From the NCBI GenBank assembly GCA_947627125.1, contig CANQUY010000020.1, forward strand, positions 1-18,068: a stretch of DNA of 18,068 nt, read 5' to 3'. Below, piece after piece: positions 1 to 9,400 of the stretch. The position numbers and the translations under genes were made by a program. The notes beneath the pieces were generated by a model, which was not told the DNA's origin, searched no databases, and worked only from the letters and a program-made list of their open reading frames with translations. The first letter of the stretch is position 1. Each line of letters opens with the position of its first letter. The stretch comes from an uncultured Clostridia bacterium. Lineage in GTDB: Bacteria > Bacillota > Clostridia > Christensenellales > Borkfalkiaceae.

Positions 1-1
1 G

Positions 2-592
2 CTCGGGTGCTTCTTCGGCGGCTGCTGCTACGGCAAGGTCACGGACAGCGTGTTCGGCGTCGTGTTCCCCGCGGGGAGCAGGGCCGCGCTCCAATATCCC
101 GCCGACCCCTCCAACCCCGAGGGAACGGTGAGCCTTCCCGTTCTGCCCACCCAGCTCTTTGAGGCCGCCTTTGAGCTCGCGCTCTTCATCGTGCTCATCA
201 CGACGAGGAAAAAGACGAAGCGGTATGCGGCGGAGATCTATCTCATCGCTTACGGCGTGTTCCGCTTCTCCATGGAATTTTTGCGCGGGGACGACCGCGG
301 CAGTACGGGATTTTTCCTCTCGCCCGCGCAGGTCATCTGTATTCTCATCCTCATCTTCGGCGTGCTCATGATCCTCTATGAGCGCGGCATCACGGCAAAG
401 AAGCTCACCGGAAAGCGGGAAGTATGGCGCGCCAGGGGGGTCGAAGCGCTCGCAAAGGCTGAGGCGGAGCGGCAGAAGGAAGAGGAGAGCCCGACCGTGA
501 CCCTCGAACGCCTCTTTGAACTCAAGGAGAAGGGCGCGATCACGGAAGAGGAATATGAACAAAAAAAAGAAGAGATCATGCAGCGGCTGTAA
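2..592 (+). CDS. lgt: Lgt-family prolipoprotein diacylglyceryl transferase, 3' part, with SHOCT-like C-terminal tail
   Basis: Lgt enzymes transfer diacylglycerol from phosphatidylglycerol to the lipobox cysteine of pre-prolipoproteins in the membrane. The 196 visible residues (numbered from base 2) begin inside the family signature, read here as GCFFGGCCYGKV (2-13), followed by the PTQLFE motif (49-54) and FRFSMEFLRG, in which R88 and E92 keep the spacing of the conserved Arg/Glu pair. Hydrophobic segments lie at about 55-67 and 103-126. After a charged, Ala/Glu/Lys-rich linker, the last 35 residues (LERLFELKEKGAITEEEYEQ...) match the short SHOCT tail type. The frame is open back to base 2; an apparent GTG start at 50 lies inside the signature and is not the real start. 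Unusual: Cys and Gly replace the Asn and Glu positions of the E. coli-type GNFxNGE signature, so this may be a divergent paralogue rather than the housekeeping enzyme. It lies 41 bases upstream of a lipoprotein gene. Confidence 0.88.
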   Translation, partial: LGCFFGGCCYGKVTDSVFGVVFPAGSRAALQYPADPSNPEGTVSLPVLPTQLFEAAFELALFIVLITTRKKTKRYAAEIYLIAYGVFRFSMEFLRGDDRGSTGFFLSPAQVICILILIFGVLMILYERGITAKKLTGKREVWRARGVEALAKAEAERQKEEESPTVTLERLFELKEKGAITEEEYEQKKEEIMQRL

Positions 593-619
593 AGTTCGTC
601 TTTGGCAGCGGAGAATTTC

Positions 620-625
620 GGAGGT
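620..625 (+). promoter_or_regulatory. Ribosome binding site GGAGGT for the lectin/GLUG lipoprotein
   Basis: GGAGGT ends 8 bases before the ATG at 634, near-ideal spacing. It fixes that start, which also places a charged n-region directly before the hydrophobic signal core. Confidence 0.85.
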
Positions 626-633
626 AAAAGTGT

Positions 634-3600
634 ATGCGTAAAAGGATCGGGTATATCCTGTTCGTTCTTCTCACATTCATACTTTGCTGTGCCTTTGCCG
701 TAGGCTGTGACAGCGGCGGGAGCGGCAACAATAACGGCGGCAACAATAACGGCGGTACGGGGAATAACCAGAACCCGCCCGACCGCGCCTATTACATACT
801 CACGATCGTTGACGGCGATACGCAGAGGCAGGAATTTATCTATTTCGAGGAAAATAACCATCTCGTTCCGCCCACCCGCGTAGGGTATGCGTTTGAAGGC
901 TACTTTACGGGCGACGACAACATGATTTTCAACGAAAACGGCGTGCAGACGGACTTTCTCATCGATCATGATATGACCCTCTATCCGAAGTGGGATCCCA
1001 ATCGGGTCGAACTGCTCTTTGACGCGGCCGACGGACACATGCTCGGGGACCCCGACGGTTCCTACCGCTTCGGCGAACTGCTCCCGACCCTTCCCGTCGC
1101 CTATAAAGAGGGCTGGGATTTCACGGGCTGGTTTACGTCGGACGGCGAGCAGGTCACCGACGGCGACGGCAACCCGCTCACGGGCTTTGATACGGTCAAC
1201 GAAAAACTTGCGGGGGATAGCAGCAGCGTGCAGCTCACCGCGCACTATTCGGAGATCTTCTTTACCGTCAGGCTCCATTGGCAGAGCGACGACTATCCCG
1301 AATCGGTAGATTTCCGCAAATACCGCATGAATGAGGAACTCGACGTTTCCGATCTTCCCACCGTGAAAGACAGCACGGCGAAGGAGGGGACGAGGTTCAA
1401 GGGCTGGACGCTGCGGGGAAGGAGCGATCTCTATGAGGGCGGTCCCGTCACTTCCGATCTCGACCTCTATGGGAAATGGGTCGAATACAGAACGCTCACC
1501 TTCCATCCCATTCCCGAAAGGCCCTCGGAGGATTTCACCATGATCGTCGAGCGGGGCGAAACCTATCCCGCGCCCGGGTATGACGGAAAACCCGGTTACA
1601 ACCTCGACGGCTGGTATCCAACCATAGATGTGAACACAAATCCCATACCCAGATTCACCTACTATACCGATTCCGAGGAATTCTATGCAAAATGGTCGCT
1701 CATCACCTACACGGTGGAATTTTTGAGCGATACCTATTTCCCTTCGGGCACATATACCGTGGAAACGTCGTTCCCCCTTCCCACGCTCGAAGAGAAGGAC
1801 GGCTTCCCCTTTGTGGGCTGGTGCGAGAGCCCCGACTACGTCGGCGAGATCCTCTCGGGAGAGGTCCCCGTCGGACATACGGGGAACCTGCGCCTCTATC
1901 CCGTTTGGCACGACTTCACCACGGTGACCGTATATGTTGACGGAATGAGGCAGGGCGAGGACATCAGGATCCGCTACGGTTCACGGTTCACCATCGCGCC
2001 GCCCGAGCTCGTCAACAAGATCTTCAACTATTGGTACCTCACCGATGAGGACCAAGAAGTGAGAATTACCGATAATTACGGCCAAAGCGTTTCCGCATGG
2101 GACCGCAGAGATGAGCACGTTGACGTGTATGCCAAGTACACCAACACCTATCTGCTCAAGCTCAGCTATTTGGACTACGGAACGGACCGCACGGTCACGG
2201 TTGAGCTCGGCAGACATGCCGAAAACGAACGGGTTTCGGTCAGCCTTCCCTCTGCGCTCGCAAATATGCAGTTTTACGGCTACATGGAAGAGGGGAGATT
2301 CCTCACCGACCAAAAGAGTTTTCAATATACCATGCCCGCCCACGACGTCGAGCTCGTCATTGATTACTACTATTATCCGATGGACAGGACGTTGAGCGCC
2401 AACTTCGGGTACACGGTGTACCGTTACGGGAGCCACTACTATTCCTATGTGAATGTTCCCAAGACATGGGCGGAGGCCGAGGAGTTCTGCGAATTCTACG
2501 GCGGTCACCTCATCACGATCACGACCGCAGACGAGAATAAGTTCGCCGCAGACATTCTCCGCAGGGATGCAGGCGCCATCGACTGCTGGCTCGGCGGCCA
2601 ATTTGCGGACGGCGCATGGAAGTGGGTCACGGAGGAGGAGTTCAGCTATCAGAATTGGGCGGAAGGCGAGCCGAGCGGCAACGGAAACGAACCCTATATC
2701 TCCTTCTACAGCGGCTATCCCGATTTCACCTGGAACGACTGGGGCGGCAACAACAAGGCGTCCTTCTTCTGCGAATGGGATAGCGCCGACGCGCTCTCTC
2801 TTCCCACCGAGATCGGCAATCTGAAAGACAGAAACGGCAGCGATATCAGCATCACCGCCTATTCCTACCGCGGCCACTACTATGCGTTTATCCAGACGCC
2901 GATGCTCTGGACGGATGCCGAGCTCTACAGCGAATACCTCGGCGGCACCCTCGTGGCCGTCAATAACGCGGAAGAAAACGACTATATCCTCCGTCTTATG
3001 AAGCACTGCGGTCTGCAGAGCATCTTTATCGGCGGCACCGACTATGAAACGGAGGGGGTCTTCGTATGGGCGACGGGAGAACCGTTTACATATTCTAATT
3101 GGAGAAGGGGCGAACCCAACAACGGGAGCAACAACCAGGACTATGCCGCCCTCTACCTCGACGGCTGGGACGACGTTTACAATAATAATTCGTTCGTCTT
3201 CATGATCGAATGGGACAGCCGCGCCGCCATCGGCAATCCTGCATTCAAATATCTCCGCCGCCGCGTCACTACCCCGTCTGAGTTCAACGCCTGCTTCAAT
3301 CTTCCCGCTGTGGAGATAGAACTCGGCAACGATCTCACCCTTTCGGGAAGCAGCGTTCCTGCCGTCAACTTTGCGGGCGTACTCGACGGAAAGGGCAAGA
3401 CGATCCATATTACGGGCTCGCGCGGGCTGTTCGCAACGCTCACGGGCACCGTACACGACCTCAAGCTCGACGTTTCGATCACAGATAATTCCGCGACGAC
3501 GGCCAAGGTCACCCGCGGCGCGCTTGCGGACGTTCTCAGCAACGGAACGGTGTACAACGTCACCGTCACGGGCAGCATTTCCGTGAAGCCCACCTCCAAC

Positions 3601-6402
3601 GATACGGACCTCGGCGGCATCATCGGCCAGCTCGCGGGCGCCGCAAGCATTTACGGCTGTATCAACCGCGCCGACGTCGAGGGCGTCAGCAAGAGCAATG
3701 ACGTCGGCTGCGTGGGCGGTATCGTCGGCTATATCAACGGTTCGCCCGCAAGATTTGAAGATAACCAGAACTTCGGCAATATCAGGGGCGTGAACAATGT
3801 GGGCGGCATCGTCGGCTGGATCGGCAGCAACACCACCCTCAAGAACTGCACCAACCGCGGCAGCGTCACGGCCTCGGGCATCCGCGCGGGCGGCCTTATC
3901 GGGAACACCAACAACAGGGCCTCCCTCGACGGCGGCATCTCGGGCGGTTCCGTTTCCGCTTCCTCCAACTTCGGCAAATATGTCGGCGCGGGGAGCTGTA
4001 CCTTCATCAACCCGCCCATCTCCGAAGTTTCGACGCCTGCCGACCTCCTCGGCATGGTGTTCAACTCCTCCGAAGAGATCTTCCGCCTCACGCAGGATAT
4101 CGACATGCGGGGGCAGACATGGACTCCCTTCGACTTCCCCGCCACCCTCGACGGCGCGAACTTCACGATCAGAAATCTCACGGTCACCGTCACCGAGAAG
4201 GGCTACGCGGGCATGTTCTCGACCCTCACGGGCTCCGTGCGGAATGTGAAGTTTGAAAATCTCACCGTCACAATGAGCTATACCGACTATCAGAACTCCT
4301 ACCCCGTCGGCGGCATTGCGGGCAAGTTCGAGGGGAAAGAGATCTCCAACGTCAATATCCTCAGCGGCACGATCGAGGGCAAGACGACCTACAACTATAT
4401 CGGCGGCCTCGTCGGGCTCTTCACCGCGGGGAGCATGCACGACTGCGAGAACCACGCCACCGTCAAGGCGGAACAGGCCACAGATAAGGGCGTGGGCGGC
4501 CTCATCGGCCAATACACGGGCGGCACGATCGAAAAACTTTACAACTACGGCTCCGTGGAGGCTCCTTTGGCCACCAACGTCGGCGGCGTTGTCGGACTTT
4601 TCTCGCGTGGCGGTTCGTACACCATTTCGGGCTATGAAAACGGCGGCACGGTCAACGGCAACAACAACGTCGGCGGCGTGTTCGGTTACTATTATAATGT
4701 AACGTCCGATTATTGGAACGGCTATTCCGCAACGCTCGCCAAGTTCACCAACAGCGGAACGGTTTCGGGCGGGACCTATGTCGGCGGCATCATCGGCAAC
4801 AGCTGCGCCAATAATACCGACAGATATTCCGTCACCTTTACCGTTGTTGACTTTAAGAATTCGGGCAACGTGACGGCCTCCGTCGGGTATGTGGGCGGCC
4901 TCTTCGGATATGCCACCTCCGACGACGGAGCCTCAAAGATCACGGGTACTTCGGGCGGAACGATCACGGGCGGCTATTACGTCGGCGGCCTTGCGGGCTA
5001 TCTCGGTGCGATCGCGCTGGTCAACTGCTCCAACGAGGGCTCAACGCTCGTTGCGAACCACTACCTCACCGAGAGCGGCGTCAACAACGTTTACTTCGGC
5101 GGATATGCGGGCAGGGGATATGCCTTTACGAACTGCCACAACGCCATTGAGATCAATTATACCGATCGCGGACAGTACGTCGGCGGCATAACGGGCTTTG
5201 CAAACGGAACGTTTACAAACTGTTCCAACAGCGCAACCGTCAGCGCGCCCAATTCGGACTACGTGGGCGGCCTTGCGGGATATCACAACGGCGCAGGGAC
5301 ATTCCTGCACAGCGGCCTTAAAAATACGGGGAAGATCGCGGGCAAGAACAATGTGGGCGGCCTGTTCGGCAGATTGTGGAACAGCGTGTCCGACTATTGG
5401 AACAGTTTCTCCGTCACGCTCGGGAATTTGACAAACGAGGGCTCCGTCAACGGGATCAGCTATGTCGGCGGTCTGTTCGGATACTTCTACGGCTCCAATG
5501 AAGACAGATACTCCATGACGCTTTCGGCCAGCGACCTCTCCAACACGGGCAGTGTCACGGCCACGGAAGGCTATGCGGGCGGCTTCTTCGGATATGCCTT
5601 CACGGATGATGCGAGCGCATCGTTCATGACGGGCAAGAGCAGCGGCTCAATCAGCGGGGCATACTATGTCGGCGGACTGGCCGGTCAGGCCATCAGTATT
5701 GCAATGGTGAATTGCTCCAACCTCGGCGCACAGGTGACGGCCACCGCGTATCTGACGCAAAACGGCGTCAATTATGCCTACCTCGGCGGGTATGCGGGCA
5801 GCGGGTACAGGTTCGATCAATGCACCAACAATGTCACGCTCAGCTACAGCGGCCGCGGCCAATACGTGGGCGGCCTTGCGGGATATGCAAGCGGCAACAT
5901 CACCGCATGCTCCAACCGGGCGTCCGTCACGGCCGAGAACGCGGATTATGTCGGCGGACTCATCGGATATCATAACGGCTCCGGAAATCTCACGCACAGC
6001 GGGCTCTCCAACGCAAGTTCCGTCACGGGCAAGGACTATGTCGGCGGATTGTTCGGAAAGATGAACAACGTTGTTTCCGATTATTGGAGCAGCTATAACG
6101 TTACGCTTGGCAATCTGAACAACAGCGGCACGGTCAGCGGAACCAAAAATGTCGGCGGCCTCTTCGGCGAGATCTATACCAACAACAGCGACAGATACAC
6201 CTGCGGCATCATCGGAAACGACTTCACCAATACGGGCAATATCAGCGGCTCGGAGAACGTCGGCGCATTCTTCGGTTATTCACAGATCGAAGCGGCGTCC
6301 AAGGTCACGGGCTACACCATGACGGGCTCCGTCACAACGGGCGATATTCAGGACGAAAAGCTCGTGGGCGGCGGCAGCGGCACCGTGACGTTTGAAAAGT
6401 AA
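634..6402 (+). CDS. Large surface lipoprotein: InlB-type repeats, two C-type lectin domains, GLUG beta-helix region
   Basis: This 1922-residue protein starts with a lipoprotein signal peptide (MRKR, hydrophobic core, lipobox A-V-G-C with Cys25) and a Gly/Asn-rich linker (26-49). About seven InlB/Listeria-Bacteroides-type repeats follow at roughly 50-585, recognised by F-x-G-W-x and ...LYPKW / ...LYPVW patterns. C-type lectin domain 1 (about 590-720) has GGHLITI, WLGG, E679-P-S, W700-N-D and FFCEWD, with Cys619 and Cys713 at the usual long-disulfide positions. Domain 2 (about 738-862) has E827-P-N and W845-D-D but lacks those cysteines. The rest (about 870-1920) holds about 25 copies of a V-G-G-[ILV]-x-G GLUG motif, in two sets that each open with an LDG-x-x-x-TI segment. 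C-type lectin EPN/WND motifs bind calcium and sugars in animal homologues, so a glycan-binding adhesin is likely. There is no sortase motif at the C-terminus; anchoring is by lipid. I saw no protease motif. It is probably co-transcribed with lgt and the next gene. Confidence 0.9.
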   Translation: MRKRIGYILFVLLTFILCCAFAVGCDSGGSGNNNGGNNNGGTGNNQNPPDRAYYILTIVDGDTQRQEFIYFEENNHLVPPTRVGYAFEGYFTGDDNMIFNENGVQTDFLIDHDMTLYPKWDPNRVELLFDAADGHMLGDPDGSYRFGELLPTLPVAYKEGWDFTGWFTSDGEQVTDGDGNPLTGFDTVNEKLAGDSSSVQLTAHYSEIFFTVRLHWQSDDYPESVDFRKYRMNEELDVSDLPTVKDSTAKEGTRFKGWTLRGRSDLYEGGPVTSDLDLYGKWVEYRTLTFHPIPERPSEDFTMIVERGETYPAPGYDGKPGYNLDGWYPTIDVNTNPIPRFTYYTDSEEFYAKWSLITYTVEFLSDTYFPSGTYTVETSFPLPTLEEKDGFPFVGWCESPDYVGEILSGEVPVGHTGNLRLYPVWHDFTTVTVYVDGMRQGEDIRIRYGSRFTIAPPELVNKIFNYWYLTDEDQEVRITDNYGQSVSAWDRRDEHVDVYAKYTNTYLLKLSYLDYGTDRTVTVELGRHAENERVSVSLPSALANMQFYGYMEEGRFLTDQKSFQYTMPAHDVELVIDYYYYPMDRTLSANFGYTVYRYGSHYYSYVNVPKTWAEAEEFCEFYGGHLITITTADENKFAADILRRDAGAIDCWLGGQFADGAWKWVTEEEFSYQNWAEGEPSGNGNEPYISFYSGYPDFTWNDWGGNNKASFFCEWDSADALSLPTEIGNLKDRNGSDISITAYSYRGHYYAFIQTPMLWTDAELYSEYLGGTLVAVNNAEENDYILRLMKHCGLQSIFIGGTDYETEGVFVWATGEPFTYSNWRRGEPNNGSNNQDYAALYLDGWDDVYNNNSFVFMIEWDSRAAIGNPAFKYLRRRVTTPSEFNACFNLPAVEIELGNDLTLSGSSVPAVNFAGVLDGKGKTIHITGSRGLFATLTGTVHDLKLDVSITDNSATTAKVTRGALADVLSNGTVYNVTVTGSISVKPTSNDTDLGGIIGQLAGAASIYGCINRADVEGVSKSNDVGCVGGIVGYINGSPARFEDNQNFGNIRGVNNVGGIVGWIGSNTTLKNCTNRGSVTASGIRAGGLIGNTNNRASLDGGISGGSVSASSNFGKYVGAGSCTFINPPISEVSTPADLLGMVFNSSEEIFRLTQDIDMRGQTWTPFDFPATLDGANFTIRNLTVTVTEKGYAGMFSTLTGSVRNVKFENLTVTMSYTDYQNSYPVGGIAGKFEGKEISNVNILSGTIEGKTTYNYIGGLVGLFTAGSMHDCENHATVKAEQATDKGVGGLIGQYTGGTIEKLYNYGSVEAPLATNVGGVVGLFSRGGSYTISGYENGGTVNGNNNVGGVFGYYYNVTSDYWNGYSATLAKFTNSGTVSGGTYVGGIIGNSCANNTDRYSVTFTVVDFKNSGNVTASVGYVGGLFGYATSDDGASKITGTSGGTITGGYYVGGLAGYLGAIALVNCSNEGSTLVANHYLTESGVNNVYFGGYAGRGYAFTNCHNAIEINYTDRGQYVGGITGFANGTFTNCSNSATVSAPNSDYVGGLAGYHNGAGTFLHSGLKNTGKIAGKNNVGGLFGRLWNSVSDYWNSFSVTLGNLTNEGSVNGISYVGGLFGYFYGSNEDRYSMTLSASDLSNTGSVTATEGYAGGFFGYAFTDDASASFMTGKSSGSISGAYYVGGLAGQAISIAMVNCSNLGAQVTATAYLTQNGVNYAYLGGYAGSGYRFDQCTNNVTLSYSGRGQYVGGLAGYASGNITACSNRASVTAENADYVGGLIGYHNGSGNLTHSGLSNASSVTGKDYVGGLFGKMNNVVSDYWSSYNVTLGNLNNSGTVSGTKNVGGLFGEIYTNNSDRYTCGIIGNDFTNTGNISGSENVGAFFGYSQIEAASKVTGYTMTGSVTTGDIQDEKLVGGGSGTVTFEK
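4657..6330 (+). repeat. Super-repeat of 684/687 bases inside the GLUG region, about 2.4 copies
   Basis: Copy 1 is 4657-5340, copy 2 is 5341-6027, and a partial copy 3 runs from 6028 to about 6330. The anchor S-D-Y-W-[NS] is encoded at 4705, 5389 and 6076, so the periods are 684 and 687 bases (228 and 229 residues). Other shared landmarks are N-x-x-DRYS/DRYT, NCSN, G-G-Y-A-G, RGQYVGG and YHNG-x-G. Each unit contains several VGGxxG motifs, so this is a higher-order repeat above the short GLUG unit. The DNA has diverged between copies, which points to an older duplication. Confidence 0.9.
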
Positions 6403-6420
6403 AAAAAGAAAAATAAAAAA

Positions 6421-6425
6421 AGGAG
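6421..6425 (+). promoter_or_regulatory. Ribosome binding site AGGAG, unusually close to the ATG
   Basis: AGGAG lies only 2 bases before the ATG at 6428 and 17 bases before the next in-frame ATG at 6443. Neither spacing is ideal. I chose 6428 because it is nearer the usual range and gives a lysine-rich n-region; use of 6443 would remove only five residues. Confidence 0.5.
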
Positions 6426-6427
6426 AT

Positions 6428-9400
6428 ATGAAGAAAAACACCATGAAAAGAAAGTTTTTATTGACGCTCTTGATGGGCATGCTCATCGCAGTCGTTGCGC
6501 TCTGCTTCGGCGCATGCGATCAGGACATCGGCGACATCGTCGGCGGCGACAAGACCATCAATCTCGAGCCCGTCAAGAATGCTTACTACGACGGCAAAAC
6601 GCTCAGCTGGGACGCCGTTCCCGACGCGGTAAAGTACACCGTTTCCATCAACGGCGGGCAGGAGTACAGCGTTTCCCTTCCCCGCTACGGCTATCAGGCC
6701 AACGGCAGCACCTTCAACGTCAGCATCTGCGCGAAGGGGAACGGCGACAATATCATCGACGCCGAGCCCTTCAGCATGACCTTCAACTACCTCGGCGAGG
6801 TCAAATGGGAGGAAACGGATGAGGACGGAACCCTCCATTGGTCCGTTTTGGCTGAGGCGACGAGCTACCGCGTTCTCATCGACGGCGAGGAGAGCAGTGT
6901 CGTCGGGAACGAACTCGGCGATCTCCCCGTCGGCAAGCATACGGTGCAGGTGAAGCCCGTGCTCGACAGCGACCCCGGCTATTACGCCAACTGGACGGAA
7001 TCAAAGACGGTCACCATTCTCGAACAGGTACAGGGCTCTTCCATTTCCTATAAGGAAGGCAAGCTCTCCTGGCCCGCAGTCAAGAGCGCGTCCTGCTACG
7101 AAGTGACGGTCAACGGCGAAGTCCTGACCTCCAACTGCACCTCTTCCAGCCTCGATTATCCCTCTCCCGAAGCGGACTTCAGCGTCAGCGTGCGCGCCAT
7201 CGGCAACCACAAGGATTCCTTCGACGGCAAGGTTTCTGAGGAAAAATCCTTTGTCTATCTGGAAACGATCACCGAAATTCACGTCGAAAACGGCATCATG
7301 TCGTGGAAAAAAGTCGAACACGCGGTCAGCTATCAGCTCAGGATCAACAGCAGCCGCACCGTGACCGTCACCAAGCCCGAATACGACGGGCTCACGGCGG
7401 GCGCACAGACGAACATCAAGATCCTTCCCATCAGCGCAGAGGAGGCGTTCTTCTCCGCGTGGTCGGTGGAATTTACCGTCCAGATCTTGCAGAGCCCCAC
7501 ATTGAGGTGGTTCGGCGACGCGGCCGCGGGAGAGATCCCCGCCAACAACATTTCGTGGAACGAAATATCGGGCGCCGCGGGGTACACCGTTCAAGTGACA
7601 AAGCCCGACGGTTCGAGCTATGAAGATCGGTGCGCAGAGCATTCGCCCTTCTTCGGCACCGAAGGCTACTCCGACGAGGGGACGTACACCGTCGTCGTCA
7701 AGAGCAACGCGCCCGAAAACAGCGGCAATATCTATGATTCGCTGTATTCCGCGCCCATCACCGTCATTCGTCTTCCCGCGCCCGTGCAGGCCGAAAACAA
7801 CTTCATCACGAGCGACCCGTCCAACCTCAAGCAGGGCGTGATGATCAATTTCAAGGCAGTCCCGAATGCGGCAAGCTATTCGCTCTCGAGAAACGGAACG
7901 GAGCAGACGCAGAACTCCAAGACGCCCTCCTTCCACGTCACCGACCTTGTTTCCACGAGTGAAGAGGACGAAACGCAGATCAACTTCTCCATTTCCAGCG
8001 TCGGCAAGGAGGCCGGGAACAATACATACATTCTCTCCTCTCTGCCGAGCAAGTCGCTCAACGTTTCAATCACGATCCTCGCCATGCCGCAAAACGTCAC
8101 GATCGACGGCTATGTATTCTCCTACGGGGGCGTCAACCGTGCCCTCGGCTACGGCGTCAGCATCGACGCGCAGATCTCTGTCGAGAACGGCACGAGCCGC
8201 AACCTCGATGCCGAGATCTCGGGCGGGACCCACCGCGTGAGCGTCTGCGCCCGCGGGAACGGCGCGAATATCCTTCCCTCCAACTTTACGGCCGATATCA
8301 CGGTCCATCGTCTGCTCGCACCCGAGAATATCCATATCGAGGCGGAGGGCATATCGGAGGGCATGCTGAAGTTTGAACCCGTAGATTACGCACAGAGCTA
8401 CGACGTCTATTTCGCAGGCGAGCAGAGCTCGGTCGCCTATGACGAGCTGGAGAATATCAACAACAGGATCTCCCTGCAGGGCACGGCCATTCAGGTCATC
8501 GCAAACGCCAACTATTTCAGCGATCCCGATACCTGCAAGGATTACTACATGACCTCGCGCACGAGCCGAACGATCATGTTCATCCGTCTTGACAAGCCGA
8601 CCTTCGGCAACAGCCCCTTCACCAACTCCTCCTATCAGACGACGCAGCTCAACTGGAACAAGCCCTCCAACATTGAGGATTCCGTGCCGTTGCACTACAA
8701 TATCTACGACAGCGATAACGTTTTGCGGACCCGTGCGGACGGCCGCTCGCTCGACATCAGCGACGACGTGGATTACGCTGGCGGGCAGCAGTTCTCCTTT
8801 AAGATCAAGGCGATCGGCTTCAGCAGCGACGATCCGAGCACCCAATACGTCACCTCCGACTATTCGGATATCATCTCCTTCTGGAAACTTTCGACGCCTT
8901 CCGTGACCCGTCGGGACGGCAAATATGTCTGGAACGCCGTGAGCCGTGCGCAGAGATACGCCGTGTACGTTGACGGCGTGCGCAAGGATTACGTCCACGA
9001 GGATGACGGTACCTACAGCTACACGCCCGACTTCAACTCCGTCAAGAGGTACCAGGTCGAAATTTACGCCATCGGCGACAACGTGTTTGAGAACGATGCC
9101 TCCGTCGTCAATTCCGCTCCGAAGAAGTACGAGCAAATGACGTCCAAACTCGCCACGCCCGAATTCACCTTTGCCTACAGCAATGAAACGGTGACGAAGG
9201 ACGGCACGGTCACGATCACCCTCAAAAAGCCTGTCGAGCATGCCCGCGGGTATCTCTATTATGTCGATACCCTCGCGCAGCAAAAGGAGGATTCGACGAC
9301 CTATACGTCCATGCCGCTCTCTTCCGTGGGGACCTATCAGCTCGGCGTGCAGGCCTGCGGCGGCAATTTCGACGAAGAGAACCCCGAAGATGAGGGCAAC

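Noticed and set aside
592..634. Hairpin CTG-AAAG / CTTT-CAG between lgt and the lipoprotein gene as terminator
   Set aside because: The stem is short and bulged, with no U-tract, so it does not support a transcription stop.
1981..4512. Long open frame on the minus strand, 843 codons
   Set aside because: It lies fully antisense to the lectin/GLUG lipoprotein, whose frame has recognisable domains, signal peptide and ribosome binding site. The minus frame has no recognisable domain and arises from GC-rich codon bias. The same holds for the minus frame at 376-1911.
3240..6390. IgA1-type peptidase suggested by GLUG motifs
   Set aside because: The GLUG repeat occurs in such proteases but also in many adhesins; I saw no HExxH or other protease motif in the translation, and the length is accounted for by binding and repeat modules.
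6330..6402. Sortase-type anchor at the end of the lectin/GLUG protein
   Set aside because: The C-terminus ends in GGGSGTVTFEK with no LPxTG-like motif, hydrophobic helix or basic tail; the lipobox at the N-terminus explains anchoring.
6392..6427. TTG upstream start for the Fn3 lipoprotein overlapping the previous gene
   Set aside because: There is no ribosome binding site before it, and it would add a lysine-rich extension encoded by the ribosome-binding-site region; ATG at 6428 is better.
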